Part shown: positions 1 through 8,129 of the stretch, piece after piece
Numbering within the stretch: position 1 is the stretch's first letter
Layout of the letters: each line of letters opens with the position of its first letter
Assembly: GCA_013697655.1 (NCBI GenBank)
Contig: JACCWK010000080.1
Coordinates: forward strand, 1 to 34,712
Length of the DNA stretch: 34,712 bases
Origin: Nitrosospira sp.
GTDB taxonomy: Bacteria > Pseudomonadota > Gammaproteobacteria > Burkholderiales > Nitrosomonadaceae
Reading direction: 5' to 3'
The notes under the pieces: model-generated
What the model saw: the letters and a program-made list of their open reading frames with translations, nothing else
What the model was told of the DNA's origin: nothing
Databases searched by the model: none
Program-made: the position numbers and the translations under genes

Positions 1-339
1 TGCTATGATTCATCCGGGCTGACCTCTCTGTGGTTTGTTTTTCGTTTCGCAACAAAATCCTACCACCGCGAGCCGTCAGCCCGCTACTTTAACCAGTCAG
101 TTGAATGCTTAAACTTGTGGCATGACACGCTGACGGCGATGGATGCGCTGACAATGGCGGCCGCCGCGAGGGAAAAAGAAGCAGCCAAAGCGATGCGCGG
201 TGCAACAACGGCTGCGGCACAACATACAGGCAATGCAAAAAAAATGCAGGCGCTTCCATCTGCAGCACCTGAAAAACAATGCGCGGTGGTTTATGTAGAA
301 CAAATAAAATATGTACAGAGCCGTCATCCTAATGACTAG
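1..339 (+). CDS. Partial phage protein at left edge (possible i-spanin-type lysis protein)
   Basis: This frame is open from the first base of the window to a TAG at 337-339, so the 5' end of the gene probably lies outside. In-window starts (TTG at 115, ATG at 139) are possible but would remove a coherent stretch upstream. The visible 112 residues end in an Ala/Lys/Glu-rich, probably helical region followed by a basic tail. It lies 22 bases before an Rz1-like lipoprotein gene and just ahead of the terminase genes, where many podoviruses keep their spanins. That position suggests an Rz/i-spanin-like role. I do not recognise the sequence itself, and no transmembrane segment is visible in this portion. 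Confidence 0.45.
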   Translation, partial: CYDSSGLTSLWFVFRFATKSYHREPSARYFNQSVECLNLWHDTLTAMDALTMAAAAREKEAAKAMRGATTAAAQHTGNAKKMQALPSAAPEKQCAVVYVEQIKYVQSRHPND

Positions 340-361
340 ACCAACGTCATGGCCGACATTT

Positions 362-652
362 ATGAAATACCGAATTAACATCGCGCTGGTGCCGTTTATG
401 ATTCTGATGGCGGGTTGCGCCAGTAAGCCCGTTATTCAGACACAAGTAATCGAAAAACCGGTCGCCGTCTTATGCAGGGTGGAAACGCCCGCGGAGTGCA
501 AGTCAGCCTACGCGGTTGATCGCGTATCCCCAAAGGACGATGCCTTGACTATCAACCGTGCATTGCGTGCCGAAATAGAGGAACGATGGGCATGCGAGAT
601 CAAATTGCTTGCAGCGGTAAAGGGATGTAACAGCATTCCGATGAAAGACTGA
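362..652 (+). CDS. Rz1-like phage lipoprotein (putative o-spanin)
   Basis: A 96-residue protein. I chose ATG 362 because it puts a signal peptide and lipobox at the N-terminus: hydrophobic residues 7-17, then M-A-G-C with the lipidated Cys at residue 19. The longer form from 311 would bury the signal. After the Cys comes a short K-P-V-I-Q-T-Q-V-I-E-K-P stretch, then a mature part with three further cysteines ending in a helical E-I-K-L-L-A-A-V-K-G-C segment. This layout is typical of phage Rz1-type outer-membrane lipoproteins. Such proteins pair with an inner-membrane spanin and fuse the two membranes at lysis. The gene stands directly before the small terminase gene. The spanin role is inferred from layout and position. 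Confidence 0.65.
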   Translation: MKYRINIALVPFMILMAGCASKPVIQTQVIEKPVAVLCRVETPAECKSAYAVDRVSPKDDALTINRALRAEIEERWACEIKLLAAVKGCNSIPMKD

Positions 653-744
653 ACCTCAATCCGGCAATCGACCGCTCATTTTTCAATTAACGCCATAGCC
701 CATAATGACTTTCTGTCTTCCACCAGCCGGATTTAGGTTGAATC

Positions 745-1269
745 ATGAGTGAACGTGAATTGCCCAGTATCGCTGCCAGGCCGGCAAACATGGCATTACC
801 AGGCAAAAAAACGGGTGCGCCGACAATAAAAACTCCCGAACTGCTGGAGGCTATCTGCGCGGGTATTTCGCTGGGCAGATCGGCGCGGGCGATGTGTGTG
901 GAAGCCGGCATTAGCCAGAGAGTGTTATGGAACTGGCTTGCGAACGATGCCGCGCTCATGCAGCAATACTTACGGGCCAAGGAGCTTTGCGTCGACGCTT
1001 ACGCTGAAGAAATTATAGAGATTTCCGACGATAGGTCCAGAGATACCTATACCGACGAAAAGGGAAAGGAAGTGATAGATCGTGAAGTCATCGCGCGCTC
1101 TCAGCTGCGTATCGATGCGCGAAAATGGTACGCATCCAGACTGGCGCCAAAAAAATACGGCGATAAGCTATCAACGACGCAGGACGGCAACGATACCGGC
1201 AAGCCGATCATACATAGGGTGGAAATTGCCTTTGTTTCCGGCGCGACTGCAGCGGCCGCCTCGAAGTAA
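745..1269 (+). CDS. Phage terminase small subunit (Sf6 gp1-like)
   Basis: A 174-residue protein that would bind the packaging site on phage DNA and bring in the large terminase. Residues about 25-75 read as a helix-turn-helix region (short helices around G-I-S-L-G-R-S-A-R and G-I-S-Q-R-V-L-W-N-W-L). The middle carries E-E-I-I-E-I-S-D-D and the R-S-Q-L-R-I-D-A-R-K-W-Y segment, followed by L-A-P-K-K-Y-G-D-K. These are characteristic of the Sf6 gp1-like small terminase family. The large terminase follows after 30 bases, the normal order for a headful-packaging podovirus or siphovirus. ATG 745 is the first start in the frame. Confidence 0.88.
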   Translation: MSERELPSIAARPANMALPGKKTGAPTIKTPELLEAICAGISLGRSARAMCVEAGISQRVLWNWLANDAALMQQYLRAKELCVDAYAEEIIEISDDRSRDTYTDEKGKEVIDREVIARSQLRIDARKWYASRLAPKKYGDKLSTTQDGNDTGKPIIHRVEIAFVSGATAAAASK

Positions 1270-1299
1270 TATGGTTATTTCCGAATATTCGATAGCCGC

Positions 1300-2553
1300 A
1301 TGACTGCGCACAGGGCCGAATTTCCTGAAAAACTCCGGTTCCTGTTCGACGCAGCAAGATACAAGATTTTATACGGCGGCCGTGGCGGCGCTAAATCATG
1401 GGGCGTTGCCAGGGCGTTGCTGGTACAAGCCGCAGCCACGCCACTGCGAATACTCTGCGCGCGCGAGTTCCAGAACTCCATTGCCGAGTCGGTACATCAC
1501 CTGTTGCAGTCCCAGGTTGTCGCAATGGGACTGGAATCGTTTTATGAAGTGCAGAACAACGTCATCCTTGGAAGGAACGGCTCCGAATTTTTGTTTGCGG
1601 GGTTGCGCAACAACATTACCAGGATAAAGTCATTCGAAGGCATTGATCGGGTCTGGGTGGAAGAAGCTCAGACGGTAAGCAAATCAAGCTGGGATACGCT
1701 TATCCCAACCATTCGCAGAGATCGTTCGGAAATCTGGGTGACTTACAACCCGGAGCTGGAGACCGACGAGACACACCGGCGCTTCGTGATCACGCCGCCA
1801 GCGGGCGCCATAGTGGTGAAAATCAACTGGAATGACAATCCGTGGTTTCCGGAAACGTTACGACGGGAAAAAGACGAGTTAAAAGCCCGAGATCCTGACG
1901 CCTACCTGAATATCTGGGAAGGGCATTGCCGGGTGGCTCTGGATGGCGCGGTTTACGCCAGGGAATTAAGACTGGCACAGGAAGAGGGGCGCATACGAAG
2001 CGTGCCTCATGACCCCGCCAAACAGGTGCATACGTTCTTTGATCTGGGATGGGCAGACAATACCAGCATTTGGTTTGCTCAGACTGTGGGCGGCGAACTC
2101 CGATTAATCGATTACTACAGTAATAACCAGATGCCCATTCAACATTACATTACCCTGCTACAGAATAAGCCATATCTATATGGCACTGACTGGCTGCCGC
2201 ACGATGCCCGGGCTAAAACGCTGGCCACAGGCCGCAGTGTTGAGGAAATCATGGTTGCTGCAGGACGCAAGGTGAGAATAGTGTCTAACCTGTCCGTTAC
2301 CGATGGCATCAATGCCGCGAGAACAATATTCAGCCGTTGTTATTTCGATGAGACGAAATGTGCCGAAGGTTTGCAAAGCTTGAGGCATTACCGGTTCGAC
2401 GTGGATGCGGACACCAGGCAATTCAGCGGCAGGCCATTGCACGATCACCACAGTCATGCAGCGGACGCGTTCAGATATCTTGCAGTATCGAGCGAGGACG
2501 ATAAGCCCGCCGCCAGTGCGCGCAGTATCAGCATGAGGGGTTGGCGCGGATGA
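1300..2553 (+). CDS. Phage terminase large subunit (PBSX/Sf6-type)
   Basis: A 417-residue DNA-packaging motor: an N-terminal ATPase powers translocation and a C-terminal RNase H-like nuclease cuts the concatemer. Walker A is G-G-R-G-G-A-K-S at residues 26-33. Walker B with the catalytic acid is R-V-W-V-E-E-A at 117-123. The coupling motif V-T-Y-N-P is at 147-151. In the nuclease domain, F-F-D-L-G-W (D248), the acidic L-P-H-D-A segment near 299-303 and H-A-A-D-A (D389) are the likely metal ligands. Length and motif order match the Terminase_3/Terminase_3C (PBSX) family. The stop overlaps the portal start in an ATGA arrangement, suggesting translational coupling. No defect is seen. Confidence 0.95.
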   Translation: MTAHRAEFPEKLRFLFDAARYKILYGGRGGAKSWGVARALLVQAAATPLRILCAREFQNSIAESVHHLLQSQVVAMGLESFYEVQNNVILGRNGSEFLFAGLRNNITRIKSFEGIDRVWVEEAQTVSKSSWDTLIPTIRRDRSEIWVTYNPELETDETHRRFVITPPAGAIVVKINWNDNPWFPETLRREKDELKARDPDAYLNIWEGHCRVALDGAVYARELRLAQEEGRIRSVPHDPAKQVHTFFDLGWADNTSIWFAQTVGGELRLIDYYSNNQMPIQHYITLLQNKPYLYGTDWLPHDARAKTLATGRSVEEIMVAAGRKVRIVSNLSVTDGINAARTIFSRCYFDETKCAEGLQSLRHYRFDVDADTRQFSGRPLHDHHSHAADAFRYLAVSSEDDKPAASARSISMRGWRG

Positions 2554-4433
2554 TCGACTCGCCCATCGCTGCGGATATATCGGTGGAAGCATACGACAGG
2601 ATCACCCGGGAATTGCGCAATCAGCCGAGATGGCGGCTTAATTCGGATACGGACTGCGACTATTACGATGGCGCTCAGACCAGTGTAGAAGTGATCCAGC
2701 GGCTGAAGGACGCCGGCATTCCACCCCAGGACTCAAACCTGATCAAGCCGACAATCAATGCCGTGCTGGGAATCGAAGCGCGCAGCCGCACGGATTACAA
2801 GATCACCTCTGATGATGCGCAGCAAACCGAGCTTGCCGAGGGGTTATCCGCAAGGATCAAAGAGGTCGAAACCGAATCCAGGGCGGACCGGGCCATGTCC
2901 GATGCCTACTCCAGCATGATTCGTGCAGGGGTTGGATGGGTTGAAGTTTCGCGGGAATTCGATCCGCTCAAGTATCCGTACCGCGTACGAGAGATTCATC
3001 GCAACGAAATATGGTGGGACTGGACATCGAGAGAACCCGATCTGTCCGATGCGCGCTATTTGCGGCGCGATAAATGGGTTGACCGTGCCCAGGCCGCCAG
3101 GATGTTCCCGGACCAGGCGGAACTCATCGGAAACAGTTGGAGCGGATGGAATAATCTGGATGTGTATGAAGGGTCTGATACACGCATGGCGCGCGCATAT
3201 GAAATCGAGCAGGCATGGGGACATGGGCAGGAGAATTATCTTAACCGAAGTTCGGGGATGGTGCGTTTATCCGAGTTGTGGTACCGGCATCTTGAAGACT
3301 CGTACGTTCTGGCATTGCCGGACGGCAAGTCCATAGAATACCGCGAAGACAATCCGTATCACGAGGCTGCGGTGAGCAGGGGTTTGGTACAGGTTCAAAA
3401 ATCTCTTCTTCCAAGAATGCGTGTGGCAATCTGGCTGGGGCCGCACAAATTGATGGATGTGCCAAGCCCGTTGCCGCATCGCGATTTTCCGTATGTTCCA
3501 TTCTGGTGCTTCCGCAAGGACCGCAGCCGCACCCCGTATGGATTGATCCGCGATATGCGCGGCCCGCAGGATCAGATACTTGATCTGGATATTCTGCTGT
3601 ACGAGGTCCTGAACTCGGTAAAAGTCGAGGTGGATAACGATGCGCTCGATCTCAGCCAGAACACGTATCAGGAAGTTGCGCACAACATTAGCAGCCTGCG
3701 GTCGATGACTGTCTTGAATTCCCAGCGCAGGAATGCCAGAGGATTCAGGGTAACGCGCGAGCATGCGCTTGCTGCGCAGGTGTTTCAACTAATCGAAGAG
3801 CGCAAGCACAGGATAGAGGCGGTGAGCGGCGTATACCGGGCGATGCTTGGCGCGTCGACTCAAGCCACCAGCGGCGTCGCTATCAATAGCCTGGTGGAAC
3901 AGGGCTCTACCGTGCTGGCTGAGCCCAACGATAATTTCCGCTATGCGCGGCGGCTGGTCGGGCAGCAGCTTCTGGCATTCATCAAACACGACATGCTGGG
4001 TAAGCAGGCAACGGTGGTAGTGAAGCAAAGCAGCAAGCAGAGGACGGTCTATTTCAACCGCGAGGTAATGACGGATTCCGGGCCGGTGATCGAGAACGAC
4101 ATCGAGACCGCTCAAGTCAGGGTCGTGCTGGAAGATATATCGGCCACGCCCAGCTTTAGGGCGCAGCAGCTGCAAGCGCTCTCTCAAATGGTACAGGAGG
4201 CGCCGCCAGCGTACCAGGCGGTTCTCTATCCGGCCATGCTGGAGCTATCCGATGTGCCTAACCGGCATGAACTCGCGGATCAATTGCGGAAGGTTGGTAA
4301 TGTAGATAGTCTCGATCCGCTAATGCAGCAAGTACCCGATCACGTTGAACAGCCATTGGAGCAGGCTAGGCAAAAGGTTCAGGGGCTTCAAGCCGAGCAG
4401 AAATTATCCCATGGCCGGACGAGTTGGACTTAA
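2550..4433 (+). CDS. Phage portal protein (P22-like)
   Basis: A 627-residue portal protein that would form the dodecameric ring at one capsid vertex, through which DNA is packaged and ejected and to which the tail attaches. I chose ATG 2550 because it overlaps the terminase stop (ATGA) and follows a GAGGGG at 2535-2540. A TTG at 2541 would add three residues. Recognisable P22-type portal features are the early Y-Y-D-G-A-Q segment, I-K-P-T-I-N-A-V-L-G-I-E-A-R-S-R near residues 70-85, and a Gln-rich helical C-terminus (roughly the last 60 residues) suited to a barrel or crown. It is somewhat shorter than P22 gp1 (725 aa). Gene order (small terminase, large terminase, portal) supports the call. 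Confidence 0.92.
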   Translation: MIDSPIAADISVEAYDRITRELRNQPRWRLNSDTDCDYYDGAQTSVEVIQRLKDAGIPPQDSNLIKPTINAVLGIEARSRTDYKITSDDAQQTELAEGLSARIKEVETESRADRAMSDAYSSMIRAGVGWVEVSREFDPLKYPYRVREIHRNEIWWDWTSREPDLSDARYLRRDKWVDRAQAARMFPDQAELIGNSWSGWNNLDVYEGSDTRMARAYEIEQAWGHGQENYLNRSSGMVRLSELWYRHLEDSYVLALPDGKSIEYREDNPYHEAAVSRGLVQVQKSLLPRMRVAIWLGPHKLMDVPSPLPHRDFPYVPFWCFRKDRSRTPYGLIRDMRGPQDQILDLDILLYEVLNSVKVEVDNDALDLSQNTYQEVAHNISSLRSMTVLNSQRRNARGFRVTREHALAAQVFQLIEERKHRIEAVSGVYRAMLGASTQATSGVAINSLVEQGSTVLAEPNDNFRYARRLVGQQLLAFIKHDMLGKQATVVVKQSSKQRTVYFNREVMTDSGPVIENDIETAQVRVVLEDISATPSFRAQQLQALSQMVQEAPPAYQAVLYPAMLELSDVPNRHELADQLRKVGNVDSLDPLMQQVPDHVEQPLEQARQKVQGLQAEQKLSHGRTSWT

Positions 4434-4554
4434 AAGCGCACGATTTAAACATCAAGGCAAAGTAAGTTGATCTTGACGCTAAATTCAAAGATGACCAACC
4501 AGCAATGTGCAACACGTCGACCATTTATACGCGAATAAACGTAAAGGAGCTCGT

Positions 4555-5127
4555 ATGATCAGGTTTTTGACGGACAAAACGGTTAGCCTTATCCGCTATG
4601 GACAGGGTTCTATTGTCAACCTTTCGGGGGAACTTGAAGCAGCTTTAATAGCAGAGGGCGCGGCGGAAAGCTTCCCTGTAATTAGCAAACCAGTGGAAGT
4701 GCTATCGAGTTCGGCGGTGGCTGTCCCGTGCGCATCAACTGGTGTGGAAGAGGTGCTGGCATCGTTTGTTATTCCCGCCGGCACGCTCGGCGTAAATAGC
4801 ATCCTGCAAATTGAACCTCTTTGGACGTTTGCCAGTAGCGGCAATAATAAGATCCTTAAAGTCAAGGTAGCTGGTATTCCGATTTACACCACCACGCGCA
4901 CTACGTCCGCCAAAGAGTGTCCATTGATTGTGCTGGCGAATCGGAATTCGCTATCCTCTCAGATTCAACCTTATGACAATAACTATGGAACGGCTGGGTC
5001 TGGCGCACCTAGCATCTACTCAGTAGATTTTTCTGTAAACCAGACCATGCAAATCACGGCACAAAGAACAGTCACCGAGGCGCTGGTACTAGAATACTAC
5101 CGTGCCCTGCATTTTGTAGGGGACTGA
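4555..5127 (+). CDS. Phage virion-associated protein preceding the beta-helix tailspike
   Basis: A 190-residue protein of unrecognised family. I chose ATG 4555 because AAGGAG sits at 4544-4549, five bases upstream; an upstream start at 4507 has no such site. The first 45 residues (I-R-F-L-T-D-K-T-V-S-L-I-R-Y-G-Q-G start) resemble a small N-terminal domain seen at the front of several phage structural proteins. The rest is Ser/Thr-rich and beta-strand-like with no catalytic motif. It ends one base before the start of the beta-helix protein, so the two are almost certainly co-translated. A role as tailspike adaptor or decoration protein is an inference from this pairing. Confidence 0.7.
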   Translation: MIRFLTDKTVSLIRYGQGSIVNLSGELEAALIAEGAAESFPVISKPVEVLSSSAVAVPCASTGVEEVLASFVIPAGTLGVNSILQIEPLWTFASSGNNKILKVKVAGIPIYTTTRTTSAKECPLIVLANRNSLSSQIQPYDNNYGTAGSGAPSIYSVDFSVNQTMQITAQRTVTEALVLEYYRALHFVGD

Positions 5128-5128
5128 T

Positions 5129-6694
5129 ATGACGATTTGGTATGTCAGACCGGATGCCTCTCATGGCGGGTCCAATAAAGGCACATCGTTTGACAATGCG
5201 TGGCAGGGTTGGGCGTCGCTGGTCTGGGCTGGCGCGGGTATCGTTGCAGGCGATACGTTATATCTGTGCGGTGCTCATACCTCGACCTCATCGCTTTCTT
5301 TCGGCGCGCATGGGGCGACTTCAACGGCCAATAAATTCACGCTGAGAGGCGATTACGCGCCGAGTCCTGGCACGGTGACATTTAGCGGCACCGGATTCTT
5401 TAACGTCACCCGGCAATGGACAACTATCCAGAGGCTGACCGTTAACGGCATGGCGGGATTTAGCTGCATTCTCGGAACTCTGGTAAGCGGATTTGTTGTT
5501 GATCAATGCACTTTGGTTGGCGGAAGTAATGGAGTCGGACTAAGCAGCACCACGGCGTTCCGTGACGCGACGATCTCAAATAATATTATTCATGGGCAGA
5601 CTATTGCGGGGATCAACCATTCGATAGTGACAGCTTCAATAGTCGCATCAGGTATCACCATTCGCGGAAACACGATATACGGATCGAGTCTGTATGGAAT
5701 TCTGTTAGCAATTAATAGCACTGGCTGGACTACCTCGACATTCGCGGATTACAAGATTCAGAATAATACGGTTTATGACTGCGCGGGTTCATCGATCTAC
5801 GCTCGTTCCTGCCATAACGATCTAACTACTTTCCCGACTGTATATTCCCCTGGATTGGTGGTTTCAGGTAACACGGTTTATGACTGCGGAACAATTGCCG
5901 GGGCGAGCGGGAATCATGGCGGCCTGTCTATCACGGGGTTCGCTAATCCATTAATAACCAATAATGTTGTTCGGGATAGTTACGTCACTGGCGGGGGAAT
6001 TCAAACCGCTAAGAATAAATCACCGACCATCGCACTCAACACGGTACACGGAATCCGTTCAGGCACGCCGACAGTGGCTTATCAAAATGGACTGCCTATC
6101 GACGGTAACGGAATATTTTTCGATAACCTAACCATTGGCGGCGTGGCCTTCGGGAACCGAGTCTATGATCTGGTCACCACGGGAAACGTCGGTAGCGGGG
6201 CGGGGCTGGCTGTTTGGGATTGTTCGGACGTCAAGTTCACCGGCAATGTTGTGACTGGCTGCGCATGCGGTGCAATGTATGGCAGGAACACTGAATCCGG
6301 CAATATGTTCTATCACAACACTTTCGTAAGTTGCACGGTCGGCGTTGCAAAAGTTGGGGTAGGCGCTTTGGCAGGGAATGTAATAGTCAAAAATAACATT
6401 TTTAAGAATTGCACGACCGGCTTCTCAATAGGGGCGAATCCCGGCATTACGGCTGATTACAACTGTGTCAACGGATCAACTACGGCCTATTCCGGTATAT
6501 CTGCCGGCGCCAATGATCTGAGTATCGATCCTAGCCTTGACAGTGCTTATCGGCCTCAAAACCCGCATCTAAAGAGGGCAGGTATATACTTGGGCGGCAA
6601 AGATTACAACGGCAAGCAATTCTATAACCCGCCAAATATAGGGGCTGTGGATGATCTGACATCTACTCCGCGCTACTTGTTGCTATCACGTTAA
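5129..6694 (+). CDS. Parallel beta-helix tailspike-like protein
   Basis: A 521-residue protein with a right-handed parallel beta-helix pattern. After an N-terminal I-W-Y-V-R-P-D-A-S-H-G-G opening (common in pectate-lyase-fold proteins), about ten coils recur from residue 90 to 450. They have Asn-ladder motifs such as N-T-I-Y-G, N-T-V-Y-D-C, N-N-V-V-R-D, G-N-V-V-T-G-C and N-N-I-F-K-N-C. The C-terminus returns to an N-P-H-L-K-R-A-G motif typical of these folds. Phage proteins of this type bind or cleave surface polysaccharide. Catalytic residues cannot be assigned by eye. It lies between portal and scaffold genes, an unusual place for a tailspike, and is closed by its own terminator. No signal peptide is seen, which fits a virion protein. 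Confidence 0.85.
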   Translation: MTIWYVRPDASHGGSNKGTSFDNAWQGWASLVWAGAGIVAGDTLYLCGAHTSTSSLSFGAHGATSTANKFTLRGDYAPSPGTVTFSGTGFFNVTRQWTTIQRLTVNGMAGFSCILGTLVSGFVVDQCTLVGGSNGVGLSSTTAFRDATISNNIIHGQTIAGINHSIVTASIVASGITIRGNTIYGSSLYGILLAINSTGWTTSTFADYKIQNNTVYDCAGSSIYARSCHNDLTTFPTVYSPGLVVSGNTVYDCGTIAGASGNHGGLSITGFANPLITNNVVRDSYVTGGGIQTAKNKSPTIALNTVHGIRSGTPTVAYQNGLPIDGNGIFFDNLTIGGVAFGNRVYDLVTTGNVGSGAGLAVWDCSDVKFTGNVVTGCACGAMYGRNTESGNMFYHNTFVSCTVGVAKVGVGALAGNVIVKNNIFKNCTTGFSIGANPGITADYNCVNGSTTAYSGISAGANDLSIDPSLDSAYRPQNPHLKRAGIYLGGKDYNGKQFYNPPNIGAVDDLTSTPRYLLLSR

Positions 6695-6715
6695 TTTTAT
6701 ACGTATCAAAGTGCT

Positions 6716-6740
6716 AAGCCGCCATTGAGCGGCTTTTTTA
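6716..6740 (+). terminator. Rho-independent terminator after the beta-helix gene
   Basis: A 7-bp stem AAGCCGC (6716-6722) / GCGGCTT (6729-6735) with loop CATTGA, followed by a run of T residues to 6739. It lies 21 bases after the tailspike stop and closes the portal/tailspike transcript or attenuates it before the scaffold and capsid genes. Confidence 0.85.
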
Positions 6741-6756
6741 TTGGACATATTCAGTT

Positions 6757-7023
6757 ATGACTATCGAAGAAGAAGCTATATGGCTATCCCAGGCAGTGAT
6801 ACTGCTGGATAAATATCGCTTTATCCAAGCCTACGAGCCGGACGAAGAGGGACATTGCGCGCACCTTCATGAGATGGCGCTTCACCATGCCGAGAACATC
6901 AGAAATATGTTCCGGGCAGCGGCGGCAACACAGCGGGCGTCAGATGAGAAAAGAGCCACGCCCTATGTGGACGAATCTGCTTGCCTTGGTCTTGATATTA
7001 GCAATAAAAACAATGGACTATAA
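6757..7023 (+). CDS. Small phage hypothetical protein
   Basis: An 88-residue, mainly helical, His/Glu-rich protein (segments H-L-H-E-M-A-L-H-H-A-E-N) with no recognised domain. It starts only 17 bases after a terminator, and no good ribosome binding site is visible, so expression would rely on read-through or on a promoter I cannot identify. It sits between the tailspike cassette and the scaffold gene on the same strand. Another frame over its 3' half (from about 6944) could encode a short hydrophobic peptide; I do not call that. Function unknown. Confidence 0.5.
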   Translation: MTIEEEAIWLSQAVILLDKYRFIQAYEPDEEGHCAHLHEMALHHAENIRNMFRAAAATQRASDEKRATPYVDESACLGLDISNKNNGL

Positions 7024-7030
7024 AGAATTC

Positions 7031-7055
7031 AGTTGTACGGTTTTTCCGTACGACT
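7031..7055 (+). other. Hairpin upstream of the scaffold gene
   Basis: A 10-bp stem AGTTGTACGG (7031-7040) / CCGTACGACT (7046-7055) with one G-T pair and a TTTTT loop. It lies 88 bases before the scaffold start and has no following T tract, so it is not a normal terminator. It could be an mRNA processing or stabilising structure. Confidence 0.55.
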
Positions 7056-7143
7056 CAAACGCGCTAACGGCGATACCGCAGATTTTATCAACCCCTGCTC
7101 TGGCAGGCGCGCTCACTGCGTCAAGTAGTTGGAGGATGAGGCA

Positions 7144-8115
7144 ATGGAAATAGATCAGCTTACCGATGAACAGATTGCAAACCTGACCCCGGAGCAGATC
7201 GAGTTGTTGGAGAACGACCCCGACAAACTCGTGGAAATTCTGAATGGTCAAGGGAAGGAGCAAGCGGACAAAGACGAACCCAAACAGGAAGAGCAACAAG
7301 GCGCGGCTAACGGCGCGGGTGATGACAAGGATCCGGTCGTTCTGAACAAGAGCGGCAAAGGGATTATTCCCTACGAGAAGCACAAGGAACTGCGGGTGGA
7401 GAACTCGGCATTGCGTGAACAGTTACAGGCGGCCCAAACGGAAAACGCCAAGGCTACCGAAAAGCTGGAAGCATTGTTGAAGCAAAAGGATGAAGCCAAG
7501 GGCGCGGATGTTGCGGTGGCGGATGACGCCATAGCCAAGCATCTGGAGGCTATCCAGAGTGACATGCCCGAACTCCACCAGGTAATCACTGCTGTTCTCG
7601 AAGGAAGCCGGAAGCAGGGTGAGAAGCTCGAAACAACGCTTGATGAGCTGAGACGCGAACGGGAAGAGTCTCTCCGCGCGAATCAGCTCAGCATCGAAGA
7701 GCAGGTAGCCGAGGCCAAGGACAATAACCCCGACTTGACGCATTGGGAAAGCAATGACCCGGAAGCATGGGATGAAGCGTTGAAGCAGGATGAGATTCTG
7801 CGAACCAGCAGGAAATGGGGCGGAAAGCCGTACTCCGAAAGGTTTGATGAAGTCGTCCGCCGCGTCAAAGCAATCATGCCGGAAGTTTCTCTGCCACAAA
7901 AAAATGCCGACCCGGAAAAAACGAAAGCCGATGCGAAAGCAAGGTTGTCGAACGCTCCGGTAAGGAAACCCACAACCCTGTCGGATATTCAAGGTGGCGC
8001 AAATCCAGCCTCTGAAAGAGAGCAAATCGATAATCTGAGCCCACATGAACTGGTCGGGCGTTTGATGAAGATGCCCTCGCACAAGGCTGCAGCCCTGAGA
8101 GCCGAACTAGATTAA
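7144..8115 (+). CDS. Phage capsid scaffolding protein
   Basis: A 323-residue, highly charged, helix-rich protein. I chose ATG 7144 because GGAGG lies at 7131-7135, eight bases upstream; TTG 7129 is a weaker alternative. The N-terminus is acidic (L-T-P-E-Q-I-E-L-L-E-N-D-P-D, then Lys/Glu/Gln-rich). A coiled-coil region follows at about residues 85-125 and again at 150-185. The C-terminus is basic and disordered-looking, ending with an amphipathic helix. This composition and a position just before the major capsid gene match phage scaffolds, which guide procapsid assembly and then leave. The family is identified by character and context, not by a sequence motif. Confidence 0.8.
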   Translation: MEIDQLTDEQIANLTPEQIELLENDPDKLVEILNGQGKEQADKDEPKQEEQQGAANGAGDDKDPVVLNKSGKGIIPYEKHKELRVENSALREQLQAAQTENAKATEKLEALLKQKDEAKGADVAVADDAIAKHLEAIQSDMPELHQVITAVLEGSRKQGEKLETTLDELRREREESLRANQLSIEEQVAEAKDNNPDLTHWESNDPEAWDEALKQDEILRTSRKWGGKPYSERFDEVVRRVKAIMPEVSLPQKNADPEKTKADAKARLSNAPVRKPTTLSDIQGGANPASEREQIDNLSPHELVGRLMKMPSHKAAALRAELD

Positions 8116-8129
8116 AGGAATTAACTGAA

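Noticed and set aside
6944-7153. Short hydrophobic frame overlapping the 88-residue protein
   Set aside because: It has a membrane-like stretch but no ribosome binding site and runs into the scaffold start; not enough evidence.
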